A stretch of DNA of 64,000 nucleotides from Daejeonella rubra (GTDB lineage Bacteria > Bacteroidota > Bacteroidia > Sphingobacteriales > Sphingobacteriaceae). The stretch is from positions 1 through 64,000 of the forward strand of contig NZ_FNHH01000005.1 of assembly GCF_900103545.1 (NCBI RefSeq), written 5' to 3'. The notes beneath the pieces were generated by a model. That model did not search any database. It had not been told where the DNA came from and saw nothing but the letters and a program-made list of their open reading frames with translations. This document shows, one piece after another, positions 27,627 through 36,743 of the stretch (position 1 is the stretch's first letter; every line of letters starts with the position of its first letter). The position numbers and the translations under genes were made by a program.

Positions 27627-28493
27627 TTAGCGTATTTGAACGGGAATAGAATCTAGATTATAGTATTGATGGCTAATTTGATTTCCATCGACTTTTACAA
27701 TCCGAAATCCAGAAGGGTCTTTACCCAGAGGTTTCCCTACTGGTCCCGTAGTAACCATTTCTATATTACCGATTTTACCCCATGCATTTCGGTGGTAATG
27801 TCCAGAAAATATATAGCTGACACCGAAATCACTAAATAGAGACAAATAGTTTTTCCGGCTTTCCCGCGGGATATTAAAATATTCATCCTTTTCTTCTGGA
27901 TCAGTTAAAAACCAGGGATGGTGCTGAAAAACCAAAACAGATTGTGATTTGGAGCTTTTTGATTTTTGTAGCACCTGACGCAGCCACTTATCCTGATGAG
28001 CAGCTTCTTTCTGGACGCCAGCAGGACTTTTGAAGTATAAGGAGTTAAGAACTATACCCAACATTCCATTATGCTTAAAAGTAAAATAATCCGGCCCAAA
28101 TTGTTTACGATAGGCTTTTATATCTTGAGGTTTAGGATCATTGGTAATATCATGGTTACCAGCAAGATGATAAATTGGAATAGATGAATCTAATTTAGCC
28201 ACAATCCGTTTATATTCAGCAATTTGCAAAGAGTCTCCAGGGCGATTAATTAAATCTCCGGTAACAATTACAAATGCTGGACGCAGGCGGTTTGCAGCTA
28301 AAATTGCTTTTTCAAAATTTTCGGTTTCTTTTACAAAATCCTTATTGGAATTAAAGAAACCAAATTGAGGGTCGGTCATCTGAATGAAAAAAAACGGCTT
28401 TTGAAACTGACGTACCGTGATGCAACCCGTGCTTGTAAGAAGCAAAAGCAGGATTACAAAAGATATTGATTTCTTTAAATTACAATAATTCAT
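27627..28493 (-). CDS. Lipoprotein metallophosphoesterase (calcineurin-like)
   Basis: This 288-residue protein has a lipobox ending STGC (about Cys24), then a calcineurin-like phosphoesterase domain. Motifs in order are MTDPQFG, GDLINRPGD, LAGNHDI, HHPWFL and FSGHYHRN. The arrangement resembles CPPED1-like phosphatases. It is predicted to be anchored in the outer or inner membrane and to remove phosphate from an external substrate. It is the third gene of an operon after SusC and SusD (20-bp gap), mirroring the SusC-SusD-phosphoesterase order at 238-7388 but with an unrelated enzyme fold. Confidence 0.85.
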   Translation of the reverse strand: MNYCNLKKSISFVILLLLLTSTGCITVRQFQKPFFFIQMTDPQFGFFNSNKDFVKETENFEKAILAANRLRPAFVIVTGDLINRPGDSLQIAEYKRIVAKLDSSIPIYHLAGNHDITNDPKPQDIKAYRKQFGPDYFTFKHNGMLGIVLNSLYFKSPAGVQKEAAHQDKWLRQVLQKSKSSKSQSVLVFQHHPWFLTDPEEKDEYFNIPRESRKNYLSLFSDFGVSYIFSGHYHRNAWGKIGNIEMVTTGPVGKPLGKDPSGFRIVKVDGNQISHQYYNLDSIPVQIR

Positions 28494-28513
28494 TTATATA
28501 AAATTTAAATGTT

Positions 28514-30013
28514 CTACCAACCGGTATTCTGAGGACTAAGTTTTTTGTTAACATCTATTTCGCTTTGAGGTATAGGCCAAAGCATATATTGCTGATTAAA
28601 TTTAACTCCACTTTCGTTGATGTATGAAAATGCATCCTCAAATTTTCCGGCTTTAAGATTATAAACCTTACGGGTTCGCTGAATATCAAAATACGCTTTG
28701 TTCTCGAAAGCAAGCTCATGGTAGCGCTCTCTCCAGATTGCTTCCCTGAATTGATCTTTTGTCAATCCTTTCAGGTTAACCAAATTAGCCCTTGTTCTGA
28801 TTTTATTAATCTGATCGTAAGCATAACTGGTAGGGCCTTCCACTTCATTGGAAGCCTCTGCATAAATCAGCATTACCTCCGGTAAACGCAGAAGTGTCCA
28901 GTTCTGGTCAGAATTTCCATCTCCATTTTTTCCTGCACCTTCTTCAAGCCAGTATTTATAAAGAGCCGGTGCAAATTTAATAATCTTGGTTGTGCTACCT
29001 CTTGCATAATCCTCTGTAAAATAAAACTGCTTTTCCTGCGTACGTTTATCATTCGCTTCATAAGATTCCACAAATTCTTTAATAGGCACAACGGTTCCAA
29101 GATCGCTGGTTAATTTAGATATACCACTCGGAGAAATAAATTCGGTTATACGGTTAACTTTTACTCCGGCTAGGTACTGAACTTGAAATATCAGTTCATC
29201 TTTATTTTTATGAGCCCTATCATGCAGGTAGTCATAACTATCAAATAATTTGTAATATCCTCCATCCAAAACTTCTTTTGCTTTTGCCGCAGCTAACTGG
29301 TAATGAGTGTTACCCTTGTTTAATGGGTAGCCAGCCATGGTTAAGTAAACTCCAGACAATAAAGATTTTACAGCACCCAAGGAAGCTTTACCTGTATTGT
29401 CAACTTTAGGTAAACCCATTTTTTCTGCTTCCAGTAAATCGCTGACGATTAAGTCATATACTTTTTCTTTAGGGGATCTTTCAGGATATAGATCGGGACT
29501 AGAAAAATTAATTGGCTTTGTAATTAATGGAATATCCCCATATAGTTTCACTAAATATGAATAATATAAAGCACGTAAAAAGTACGCTTCACCCAACAGG
29601 CTTTTCTTTTTGGCATCATTCATGGTTATACCAGGAATTTTTTCTATGGCTAGGTTAGCATTCGATATCCCGTTATAAAAACCTGACCATACCATTTTAT
29701 AGACCGGCTCATTGGCAGAGTTAGTATGCTTTATAGATCCATCTTTATATTGTGAACCTCCTAATCCAATATGCCCAACAGGCATTTCTAATAATGACCA
29801 TACGGCATCACCACGAAACTCGATTTCCTGATTGAAGGTATGTAGCATTGGATATATTCCGGTTATTGCTGCCTGCGCCTGTGAGGCAGTAGTGAAATAA
29901 TTTTCTTGTGTGATGGCCGATTTATTGGTTTCAGAAAGAAAATCTTTAGTACAGCCTGCACTAAAAATGACAAGCAGGAAGAGGACAGTTATGTTCTTTA
30001 TTTTCGTGTTCAT
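28514..30013 (-). CDS. RagB/SusD-family nutrient-binding lipoprotein
   Basis: This 499-residue lipoprotein has the signal MNTKIKNITVLFLLVIFSAGC (Cys21). The following KDFLSETNKSAITQENYF and the C-terminal MLWPIPQSEIDVN..PQNTGW ending are typical of the main RagB/SusD (PF07980) branch. It is separated from its SusC by only 3 bp. It should bind ligand on the cell surface. It belongs to a different SusD branch from the pairs at 2703 and 17800, so this system probably handles a different compound. Confidence 0.93.
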   Translation of the reverse strand: MNTKIKNITVLFLLVIFSAGCTKDFLSETNKSAITQENYFTTASQAQAAITGIYPMLHTFNQEIEFRGDAVWSLLEMPVGHIGLGGSQYKDGSIKHTNSANEPVYKMVWSGFYNGISNANLAIEKIPGITMNDAKKKSLLGEAYFLRALYYSYLVKLYGDIPLITKPINFSSPDLYPERSPKEKVYDLIVSDLLEAEKMGLPKVDNTGKASLGAVKSLLSGVYLTMAGYPLNKGNTHYQLAAAKAKEVLDGGYYKLFDSYDYLHDRAHKNKDELIFQVQYLAGVKVNRITEFISPSGISKLTSDLGTVVPIKEFVESYEANDKRTQEKQFYFTEDYARGSTTKIIKFAPALYKYWLEEGAGKNGDGNSDQNWTLLRLPEVMLIYAEASNEVEGPTSYAYDQINKIRTRANLVNLKGLTKDQFREAIWRERYHELAFENKAYFDIQRTRKVYNLKAGKFEDAFSYINESGVKFNQQYMLWPIPQSEIDVNKKLSPQNTGW

Positions 30014-30016
30014 GAT

Positions 30017-33000
30017 TTAAAAATTTAATGTTAACCCAAACATGTATGTTTTTGGTTTCGGATAATTGGAATAAGTTATTCCCTGTGAAAATGCAGTATT
30101 GTAGTTATTCAGTTCAGGATCGTATCCAAAATATTTGGTACTCAAGAAGAAATTCTGAGTCGAAGCAGTTACTCTTAAACTACTTAATCCCATTTTTTCA
30201 GATAAGTACTTTGGTAAGGTATAACCTAATGCAAGGTTTTTACCACGGATGAATGAGCCATCAGACATTTTACGGGTATCCATAAAGTAACTATAGCCTG
30301 TAGGCCTTACTTGTTCCAGTACAGCACTCTGGTTAGTTGGTGTCCATGAATCTAACACAGTCGCATAATTATTTGCAATGCCAAACCTTCCTTCGCTGGA
30401 GTTTCTGGTATTGTTGAAAATGTCGTTTCCTTTAGAATACTGAAATTCAACAATTAAATCAAAGGCTTTATATCTGAATGAATTGGAAAGTGTGCCATAA
30501 AAGTCAGGAATACCCTTTCCAATAATGGTACGGTCCTTTGCATTAATAATTCCATCATTATTAAAATCCCGGATTTTAACATCACCTGGAAGTTTACCAT
30601 AAACTTTGGCCTGCGCCGCTTCATCTGTACTGTAAATACCATCACGCACATACCCGAAGATTGATCCTACAGAATAACCTACCCGGAGGATCTGCCCTTC
30701 TTTAAAACCATAAATGATATCCTCATTATTTTCACCTAATGCGGTAACTTTATTTTTCAGGTAGGAAATATTAAACGTTGTTGACCAGGTTAAATTCTTT
30801 TTACGGATATTATCGGTGTTGATAGCAAAATCAATACCCCTGTTTTCCATATTGCCGATATTTTTAGTTACCGTGGAATATCCGCTTGTTGAAGGAATCG
30901 GAGCATCGAGCAATAAGTCATTGGTTTTCTTATAATAAGCATCTGCAATAAAGTTAATCCGGTTATCAAGAATACCCACTTCCAATCCTAAATCATATTG
31001 AGCTGTTTTTTCCCATTGTAAATCAGGATTTGCTAAGCGGTCAATGGCCGATCCGGAAGATCTTATATTTCCAAAAATGTAAGCATTGGTGCTTAAGTTA
31101 GCCAATGAACGGTATGAGCCAATTTCAGAATTCCCTGTTAAGCCGTAGCTGGCTCTCAGTTTTAAATTAGAGATCGTACGGTTATTTTTCAGGAAGTCCT
31201 CTTCAGATACCCTCCAGGCAGCAGCAGCTGATGGAAAAAAGGCAAACTGATTATTTTTACCGAACCTTGAAGAACCATCAAAACGTCCGGTTACTGTAAA
31301 TAAGTACTTTTCGTCTAAACTATAATTCAAACGGCTAAAGTAAGACTCCATCTGGTAAGAATTAGTAGCCGAGGAAGGTGCAAGAGGCGTTGAGCCTGCG
31401 CCTAGATTAAAATAAGTATAGTAATCATCAGGCATCGAACCTGTAGATGCAGTCCATCCCAGATAATTCAGCTTTTGCTTTTCAGTACCCAAAAGCACAT
31501 TGATGGTATGCTTTTCATTAAATGTTTTGTTATAGTTGAAACGGTTTGACCACTGCCAGAATTTGGTTTCATTGCTTGAAATACGTGATGAATTTTTCCT
31601 TGTTCCTCCCTGTAGTTTGGAACTAGAGAAATTCGGGTTTACATCATTGGTGATATTTGTACCCAATGTGGATGTAAATTCAAGGCCTTTAAGAATTTTA
31701 AAATTAGCATAGCTACTTCCATTAAAAGCATTAGAGTTGAAAAGTATATTGTTTTCATAAACCTCCGACAAAGGATTGTCTAACTTTTCAAGACCAGCAT
31801 AATCACCGCCATAACCATAAGTGCCATCTGAATACTTAAATGGAATAAAAGGTACCATTTCCACAACATTCCGAATCACATTATAGGAGCCATTACTATC
31901 ATCCACACCGCCTTCATTTTTCCTGACATAACTTAAAGTAACACCTACTTTGAGCCAGTCTTTCATTTGCTGGTCGACTACCGCTCTGACATTATATTTT
32001 TTCTGAAAGCTTTCTTTAATAATTCCATTATCATCGGCATAACCCATATAGAATCCATAATTGGTTTTAGGATTTCCACCCGTAAAGGCCAAGTTGTGGT
32101 TCTGACTTAATGAGGTTCTAAAAGTCTCTTTACTCCAATCAATATCATAAATAGGCTGAGGTAATCCATTCTGGCCAAGTGTAAAAAGTTCACGGTTGCC
32201 TAAGGTATTGCCAACTAAATAAGCTTTTCTTTTCTCAACAGGATTAATGTATTTACCTGCCAGAAAACCTGTAGGATCAAACTTACTTGCATTTTTAAAT
32301 ACTTCTTCTTCCATGAAAAGCCATTCTTTAGAATTAAGCACATCCAGGTTTCTTGAAGCGGGTAATTGATTGATTGCGAAATAATTATCATATCTGACCT
32401 GGCTACCATCTTTATCTCCCCTTTTGGTAGTAACAATGATTACTCCATTTGAACCTCTGGTACCATATATGGCAGTGGAAGAAGCATCTTTCAGTACATC
32501 TATGGATTCGACATCATTGGGATTTAAGTTAGTGATGCCTTCTGTCCAGATGACTCCATCAACTACATATAGCGGATCATTCGAAGCATTAATAGAACTG
32601 AAACCTCTTATAGAAATTGAGGTTCTGCCACCCGGACGACCTGAATTGGTTGAAACATTTACACCTGCTATTTTACCAGCTAAGGATTGCTCCACATTTA
32701 TCGCAGGTCGCTGCATCAACTCACTACTTTTAATGCTTCCAACGGCGCCTGTTAAATCAGATTTTCGCTGAGTTCCATAACCAATTACAACAACCTCTTC
32801 TAAATTGTTGTTGCTTTCTTTCAGTTGAATTGTAAAGGTAGTTTGATCACCTACAATCCTTTCGTTTTTTTCGTATCCAATGAAGAATACTACTATTACA
32901 GACGTTCGGGAAGGCACTTCTAAGGTAAAATTTCCATCACCATCTGTTTGGGTCTTGATATCTGTATCTTTCACCAGAACTGTTGCAAAAGGCATTGGCT

Positions 33001-33175
33001 CATTATTGCTATTTATGACCTTGCCTTTGATTAATATGTTATCTAAAATAACTGTCCCCCTACTTTCCATATAATTAAAAGCCAATACATCCTGAACGGG
33101 ATTAAAGACTATTAAAAAGGAAAGACTTAGAACACATATTTTTAAAAAAAAATGTAAGTAAAGTTGTTTTTTCAT
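30017..33175 (-). CDS. SusC/RagA-family TonB-linked outer-membrane transporter
   Basis: This 1052-residue protein has a hydrophobic signal region (about 10-32) and a carboxypeptidase-like domain (about 48-125, IKGKVINSNNEPMPFATVLV). The plug has VVVIGYGTQRKSDLTGAVGS and VLKDASSTAIYGTRG, and a barrel follows, ending MFGLTLNF. This VIGYGTQ subgroup is the commonest SusC type and is shared with the SusC at 52493. It heads the operon SusC-SusD-metallophosphoesterase. No ECF sigma/anti-sigma or hybrid two-component gene lies next to it. Confidence 0.94.
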   Translation of the reverse strand: MKKQLYLHFFLKICVLSLSFLIVFNPVQDVLAFNYMESRGTVILDNILIKGKVINSNNEPMPFATVLVKDTDIKTQTDGDGNFTLEVPSRTSVIVVFFIGYEKNERIVGDQTTFTIQLKESNNNLEEVVVIGYGTQRKSDLTGAVGSIKSSELMQRPAINVEQSLAGKIAGVNVSTNSGRPGGRTSISIRGFSSINASNDPLYVVDGVIWTEGITNLNPNDVESIDVLKDASSTAIYGTRGSNGVIIVTTKRGDKDGSQVRYDNYFAINQLPASRNLDVLNSKEWLFMEEEVFKNASKFDPTGFLAGKYINPVEKRKAYLVGNTLGNRELFTLGQNGLPQPIYDIDWSKETFRTSLSQNHNLAFTGGNPKTNYGFYMGYADDNGIIKESFQKKYNVRAVVDQQMKDWLKVGVTLSYVRKNEGGVDDSNGSYNVIRNVVEMVPFIPFKYSDGTYGYGGDYAGLEKLDNPLSEVYENNILFNSNAFNGSSYANFKILKGLEFTSTLGTNITNDVNPNFSSSKLQGGTRKNSSRISSNETKFWQWSNRFNYNKTFNEKHTINVLLGTEKQKLNYLGWTASTGSMPDDYYTYFNLGAGSTPLAPSSATNSYQMESYFSRLNYSLDEKYLFTVTGRFDGSSRFGKNNQFAFFPSAAAAWRVSEEDFLKNNRTISNLKLRASYGLTGNSEIGSYRSLANLSTNAYIFGNIRSSGSAIDRLANPDLQWEKTAQYDLGLEVGILDNRINFIADAYYKKTNDLLLDAPIPSTSGYSTVTKNIGNMENRGIDFAINTDNIRKKNLTWSTTFNISYLKNKVTALGENNEDIIYGFKEGQILRVGYSVGSIFGYVRDGIYSTDEAAQAKVYGKLPGDVKIRDFNNDGIINAKDRTIIGKGIPDFYGTLSNSFRYKAFDLIVEFQYSKGNDIFNNTRNSSEGRFGIANNYATVLDSWTPTNQSAVLEQVRPTGYSYFMDTRKMSDGSFIRGKNLALGYTLPKYLSEKMGLSSLRVTASTQNFFLSTKYFGYDPELNNYNTAFSQGITYSNYPKPKTYMFGLTLNF

Positions 33176-34181
33176 TTGCGATAAATGCGTGATATGTAAA
33201 ATAAATTATTGAATTTTTTAAGTGGCTTTATTTGCCTGTCGTGGATCTTATAGTTCTATACCTGGCATATCCCTATATCCTGAGTGTTTAATTAGTCGTA
33301 CATTTTTAAAATTTCATTTAATGGAAGACAGATTAAAAGTTCCTATTTCTCAATGAATTGATATTATCGGAACTTTTGTGAGCTGCTGATGCACAAAGGA
33401 ACATTTACATAATCAAGCTACCGTGAACAATGCATTAACAAAATGTTACAATTAACATTCTATGTTAATTTAAAATCTAGATCCAGGAAAGTACTTTGCA
33501 TGGTTAATGATACAAAGTGATGCTAGCGGATAAGTGTAAAAGCCCCCTTAAAGTCACAGTCTAATAAATTTTATTTGTAAGCAACCGCTCTTTCAATCTC
33601 CTTTATCCAGAACTGAGGCGCTACAAAATGGACAACTGGAGTCGGTGCTTAGTAATTGCATAAGTGGGGGGGGTAAGTTGTCAAGATTTTTCCTCCCGCC
33701 ACGATGCATAGGTTATTCGATATAGAGGAAGAGCAAGGTTGGTTTGGAGCTTGCCTGAATGTGAGCTTGGAGCTTATATTGAGAAATGATCGGCCTACCG
33801 TTTGGCACTCCTAGTGTAAGCTTCCCCTATTGTTCGTACCAATCAAAATTATAATTTTCAATTTCTGAGCTCTTGATTTAAACTTCCGGAGCTTTATTAT
33901 TTTAAACCCAATTATACCTAAATCAAGGATTTTAATAGATTAATGCTATATATAAAGGATATAGCAGGTGAATAAGGCGATTAGTAATTTAAGGGACAAT
34001 TATCTGTAAGGGTAGATACGCCATCTCTCATTTTCATAAAGATCATCTGCCAAACAGACATTTCCGCCATACACATATTTAAATAGACGGACGTATTATC
34101 AATTTGAAGAAAGTCAGAGTAAAGAGGAGAAACAAAGTGAAATTTCGAATTTGTTGTACTTATGTTGTACCTATAAAACAA
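33176..34181. other. Gene-free kilobase upstream of SusC, next to the tRNA-Asp scar
   Basis: No supported gene was found. It must contain the SusC promoter near 33176-33300 but no clear consensus was found. A G8 run lies at 33666-33673. Near the right end two TGTTGTAC copies with an 11-bp period (34152-34159, 34163-34170) look like short protein-binding repeats. A minus-strand frame in about 33998-34090 ends in coding-like residues (GGNVCLADDLYENERWRIYP), which may be a gene remnant. Confidence 0.4.
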
Positions 34182-34214
34182 AATACCCCGTAAGCTATTG
34201 ACTTACAGGGTATT
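34182..34214 (-). terminator. Probable native terminator of the tRNA-Asp transcription unit, displaced by an insertion
   Basis: A 13-bp stem (AATACCCTGTAAG / CTTACGGGGTATT on the minus strand, one wobble) with a 7-base loop is followed by TTTTGTTTT. It lies directly beyond the left copy of the tRNA-Asp 3' end. This is where the tRNA terminator would have been before the 2.7-kb element inserted. Confidence 0.55.
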
Positions 34215-34225
34215 ACTTCGAGTGT

Positions 34226-34246
34226 TTGCGGACCGGACGGGACTCG
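34226..34246 (-). repeat. Left attachment-site copy (duplicated tRNA-Asp 3' end)
   Basis: The 21 bases ttgcggaccggacgggactc plus g are identical to 36988-37008, which form the 3' end of tRNA-Asp and 3 bases beyond. The copies are in the same orientation and bracket about 2.7 kb. This is the signature of site-specific integration by a tyrosine recombinase into a tRNA gene. Confidence 0.88.
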
Positions 34247-34273
34247 CAACATATCTATAAATCAATACGTTAA

Positions 34274-34302
34274 GTGTACCGGTACACACATTTGGTGTAC
34301 AC
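34274..34302. repeat. GTGTAC palindromic sites at the left end of the element
   Basis: GTGTACCGGTACAC (34274-34287) is a perfect 14-bp palindrome. A second palindrome, GTGTACAC, follows at 34295-34302. They lie between the att copy and the first gene, where recombinase or excisionase sites are common. The flank ACACAAAT also occurs beside the right-end GGTAACAC repeats. Confidence 0.5.
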
Positions 34303-34308
34303 AAATCA

Positions 34309-34722
34309 TTATTTTTTTCTTGCTTTAAGTTCAGTTGCTCCCCTCATAATATCCTTTGAATTTACCTTAGTACCATACCTGCTAAGAACCGGTGCCAGTT
34401 TTTCAGCATACGCTTCAGTCATGTTCAACTTGCCTGATACTATTTGATGAAGCGAACTCCTTGGAATCCCGGCTTCTTTAGCCAGGGCAGAGATAGTCAG
34501 TGATGGTCGGAATGACAGGAACTCCAAGAACTCCTTCGAGTTACTGATGTAGTACTTGCTTATCTCTATACCGTCTTCAATCATCTGTGCTACCCTGTCA
34601 ACCAGTACCTGTTTGTCTTCCGCCCTGGTTAAAAGTCTTGCTCTCTGCTCACCAGTCACCCAAAAGCATAAGTAATAATTGAGGCGTATCTTTTTGCGAC
34701 CGCGTGTTTCTGTTTTTTCCAT
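34309..34722 (-). CDS. Small DNA-binding protein with C-terminal HTH
   Basis: This 137-residue protein has a basic N-terminus (ETRGRKKIRLNYYLCFWVTG) and a Cro/C1-like helix-turn-helix in about residues 74-115 (LTISALAKEAGIPRSSLHQI, then VSGKLNMTEAYAEKLAPVLS). There is no signal or membrane segment. It is probably a regulator or accessory DNA-binding protein of the mobile element. It lies about 100 bp downstream of the small gene at 34820 and both are transcribed away from the S24-like regulator. Confidence 0.7.
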   Translation of the reverse strand: MEKTETRGRKKIRLNYYLCFWVTGEQRARLLTRAEDKQVLVDRVAQMIEDGIEISKYYISNSKEFLEFLSFRPSLTISALAKEAGIPRSSLHQIVSGKLNMTEAYAEKLAPVLSRYGTKVNSKDIMRGATELKARKK

Positions 34723-34819
34723 GATACTTTCTTAGCTTCAAAAATAAATTTCACCTTAAAAGCTAAATCAAGCTGTTCTTTACATAAAGCACGATAGGCT
34801 TCTAATTCCTTAGACTCCT

Positions 34820-35017
34820 TTACTTGTCCTCGCCAGTTGACGTAATTTTGGTTCCGAATTTTGGCGTTGCCGAGACGTTGTAGATATTTATCTGACCTAT
34901 CCGACTTCTGTCGTAGGGCATCGCTCTTAGCTGTTCCAAGAAACTTAGTTCTGTCTCCTGCGTCAATGAACCTGAAGTCGATTGCGAATCTTGGTTTTTT
35001 TCTATGTCTAATTCCAT
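34820..35017 (-). CDS. Small element-encoded hypothetical protein, possibly frameshifted
   Basis: I start at the internal Met (MELDIEKNQDSQ), giving 65 residues; an upstream in-frame ATG at 35116 would give 98. The sequence SFLEQLRAMPYDRSRIGQIN, then a segment ending TKITSTGEDK, looks like genuine protein. Directly after the stop, the next frame reads VKESKELEAYRALCKEQLDL and on to FEAKKVS (to about 34730), also coding-like. This suggests that the true gene is longer and has suffered a frameshift near 34820, or uses one. Function unknown. Confidence 0.5.
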   Translation of the reverse strand: MELDIEKNQDSQSTSGSLTQETELSFLEQLRAMPYDRSRIGQINIYNVSATPKFGTKITSTGEDK

Positions 35018-35116
35018 ACTCTCTTCATTTAGATATAAATATACCAAATGTTTTGCGAAGTTGTGATCTCCATCCAATGGGTAGAAGCGATTCGTAAAAT
35101 TGGGATAGTTGAGCAA

Positions 35117-35420
35117 TTGAAATCAGATGCTGGCTATCAGTCTATCCATTCAAGGTCCTTTATCTTTTCCAAAAAGTCAATCCTCCTGTGAAGATTCAAG
35201 TAACTGGAGAGATATCTATATCCTCATTACTCTCTACTTTAAGTATGTCAAGTAATTTTCTTGAATATTAAAGATATATTTTGTTATAAATTATTAATTT
35301 TTGCAATTTTTTGTTATATATTTGTTATTTATATTATGCAACAGCATGGCATTCGTATTTATTATAACAATTAATGATTCCAATTTAAATTAATTTTATT
35401 TACAACCCTTAACAAATTAA
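35117..35420. promoter_or_regulatory. Divergent regulatory region with repeated TTGTTAT motifs
   Basis: This AT-rich region lies between the divergent small gene and the XRE/S24-like regulator. TTGTTAT occurs at 35281-35287, 35311-35317 and 35322-35328, and inverted (ATAACAA) at 35364-35370. A -7-like box TATATTTG is at 35317-35324, overlapping two copies. This layout suits an operator at which the regulator represses its own and the divergent promoter. Confidence 0.5.
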
Positions 35421-36089
35421 ATGACAGTGAAAACAAAAAAAACTTATCTCTCCTACCTAAGAAGAAAGTTGAACCTGTCCCAAGAGGAGATAGCCAAAGA
35501 GTTTAACATTCGCCAGAGTTACCTCTCGATGATTGAAAGCGGTAAGAGGTCAATGCCTATTGGCTTGGCTAAGGCTCTATCCAATAAGTATTCTGTTGAT
35601 ATAGGATTATTTTTAGCGGAGAGCAATATTCCATTCAATGAAAGCCAGTTGCCTAATATATCGGGTGTGTTTCAGGTTTCCCTTCCTTTCATTAGTGCAA
35701 ATATGTCGCAAGGACATTCTTGCAACGGTACTGACGAATTGGCTAAAGAATCAGCCATTGTTGTGAGTCAGAATGGAGAGATATTCGGAAGCGATTGTAT
35801 ATTAATTGAACTTGGTGATAACTCCATGAGAGATACGTATGCAACTGGCACACGATTTATTGGTCGTAAAGTCCCTGAGACTGATTACAGCTATCAAACT
35901 GGAGTAGTGGCTGTTTGTTATCCAGGCAATATTATAGTAAGGAGAATTAAGGAGAATACTTTATTATCTGATGGCATACTCACCCTTCATTCTGATAATA
36001 AAGAGTCAGGAGGAAGCTTCAGTCTTGCAAAGGAAAATATCGTATGTATCTATAAACTTATTAAAATAGTTTGGGGGGAGGTATTATAA
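35421..36089 (+). CDS. XRE-family regulator with S24/LexA-like C-terminal domain
   Basis: This 222-residue protein has an N-terminal HTH_3 domain (about residues 8-62: RRKLNLSQEEIAKEFNIRQS, then YLSMIESGKR). The C-terminal part resembles phage-repressor S24 domains: LGDNSMRDTYATGTRFIGRK in place of GDSM, and NIIVRRIKEN where the catalytic-lysine strand usually reads VKR. The lysine appears replaced by Arg, so self-cleavage may be absent. It is probably the maintenance repressor of the element. Its TAA stop overlaps the next gene's ATG (TAATG), indicating translational coupling. Confidence 0.75.
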   Translation: MTVKTKKTYLSYLRRKLNLSQEEIAKEFNIRQSYLSMIESGKRSMPIGLAKALSNKYSVDIGLFLAESNIPFNESQLPNISGVFQVSLPFISANMSQGHSCNGTDELAKESAIVVSQNGEIFGSDCILIELGDNSMRDTYATGTRFIGRKVPETDYSYQTGVVAVCYPGNIIVRRIKENTLLSDGILTLHSDNKESGGSFSLAKENIVCIYKLIKIVWGEVL

Positions 36090-36637
36090 TGGTAAAGATA
36101 AACAGATTAAAGAAAACACCTGTAATCTCCGATACTGGAGTGAACGAAAGGTTCTGGCAGGTTGCCAAAGAATTGGGTTTAACTACTGTAGGATTATCCA
36201 AAGCGATTCCTATCTCATACAGTATGGTGACTAAGATCAAGTCAGGGCATCAGCCAGTGACTGAGCGAATCATCATGCTTATGGAGAAGAACCTGAATGT
36301 AGATAGCCAATGGCTTATGCATGGTGTCGGTGAGCACCCGTTCAAAAACAAAGTCCTTCCAGATTTGGCAACACCTGACCATATTAATGCATCTGAAGAC
36401 ATCACGCTCGGAATGGTAATGAATGTGTTAAACAAGACCTTCACTCGCATAGAGCAGTTGGAAGACAGGATTTACAAGACTACTGGAGTTAAGAACCGTT
36501 TTCCGAAGGTAGATACCAAGCATAATAAAGTAGCCAATGTGAAAGACCTTGTGGTGCAGTTAAATACCATGCTTTCCCGAATAGAATTTTTAGAACGGAA
36601 CTGGAGGAGATACAAAAAAAACGACAAAAGAGAATAG
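36089..36637 (+). CDS. HTH protein with C-terminal coiled coil
   Basis: This 182-residue product starts at the ATG in TAATG, preceded by a strong GGGGGAGG; an upstream ATG would add six residues. The N-terminal half is an HTH domain (LGLTTVGLSKAIPISYSMVT) followed by WLMHGVGEHPF, a common tail of Cro/C1 repressors in Bacteroidota elements. The C-terminal half (about 110-175) is charged and likely coiled coil (VQLNTMLSRIEFLERNWRRY). It is probably a partner regulator of the preceding gene. A purine-rich Shine-Dalgarno is uncommon in this phylum and may mark foreign origin. Confidence 0.72.
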   Translation: MVKINRLKKTPVISDTGVNERFWQVAKELGLTTVGLSKAIPISYSMVTKIKSGHQPVTERIIMLMEKNLNVDSQWLMHGVGEHPFKNKVLPDLATPDHINASEDITLGMVMNVLNKTFTRIEQLEDRIYKTTGVKNRFPKVDTKHNKVANVKDLVVQLNTMLSRIEFLERNWRRYKKNDKRE

Positions 36638-36638
36638 T

Positions 36639-36743
36639 ATGAGCACAAACGCTATTTGGCAACATCCCACTAAGATTCTGATATTTAAGAAACTAATTGT
36701 TAATAGAATCTTTTCCGGGAAAGTCAATGCGAATTGCAGATGA
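36639..36743 (+). pseudogene. Truncated plus-strand gene start in the mobile element
   Basis: A 34-codon frame begins MSTNAIWQHPTKILIFKKL one base after the preceding gene's stop, consistent with the next gene of the same operon. It ends abruptly and overlaps the 3' part of the oppositely oriented frame at 36693-36791. I read it as the 5' end of a gene cut by an internal deletion. It could also be a non-coding tail. Confidence 0.35.

Noticed and set aside
33981..34181. 66-residue minus-strand open frame
   Set aside because: Composition is not convincing, and another frame in the same place looks more coding-like; kept only as a possible remnant.
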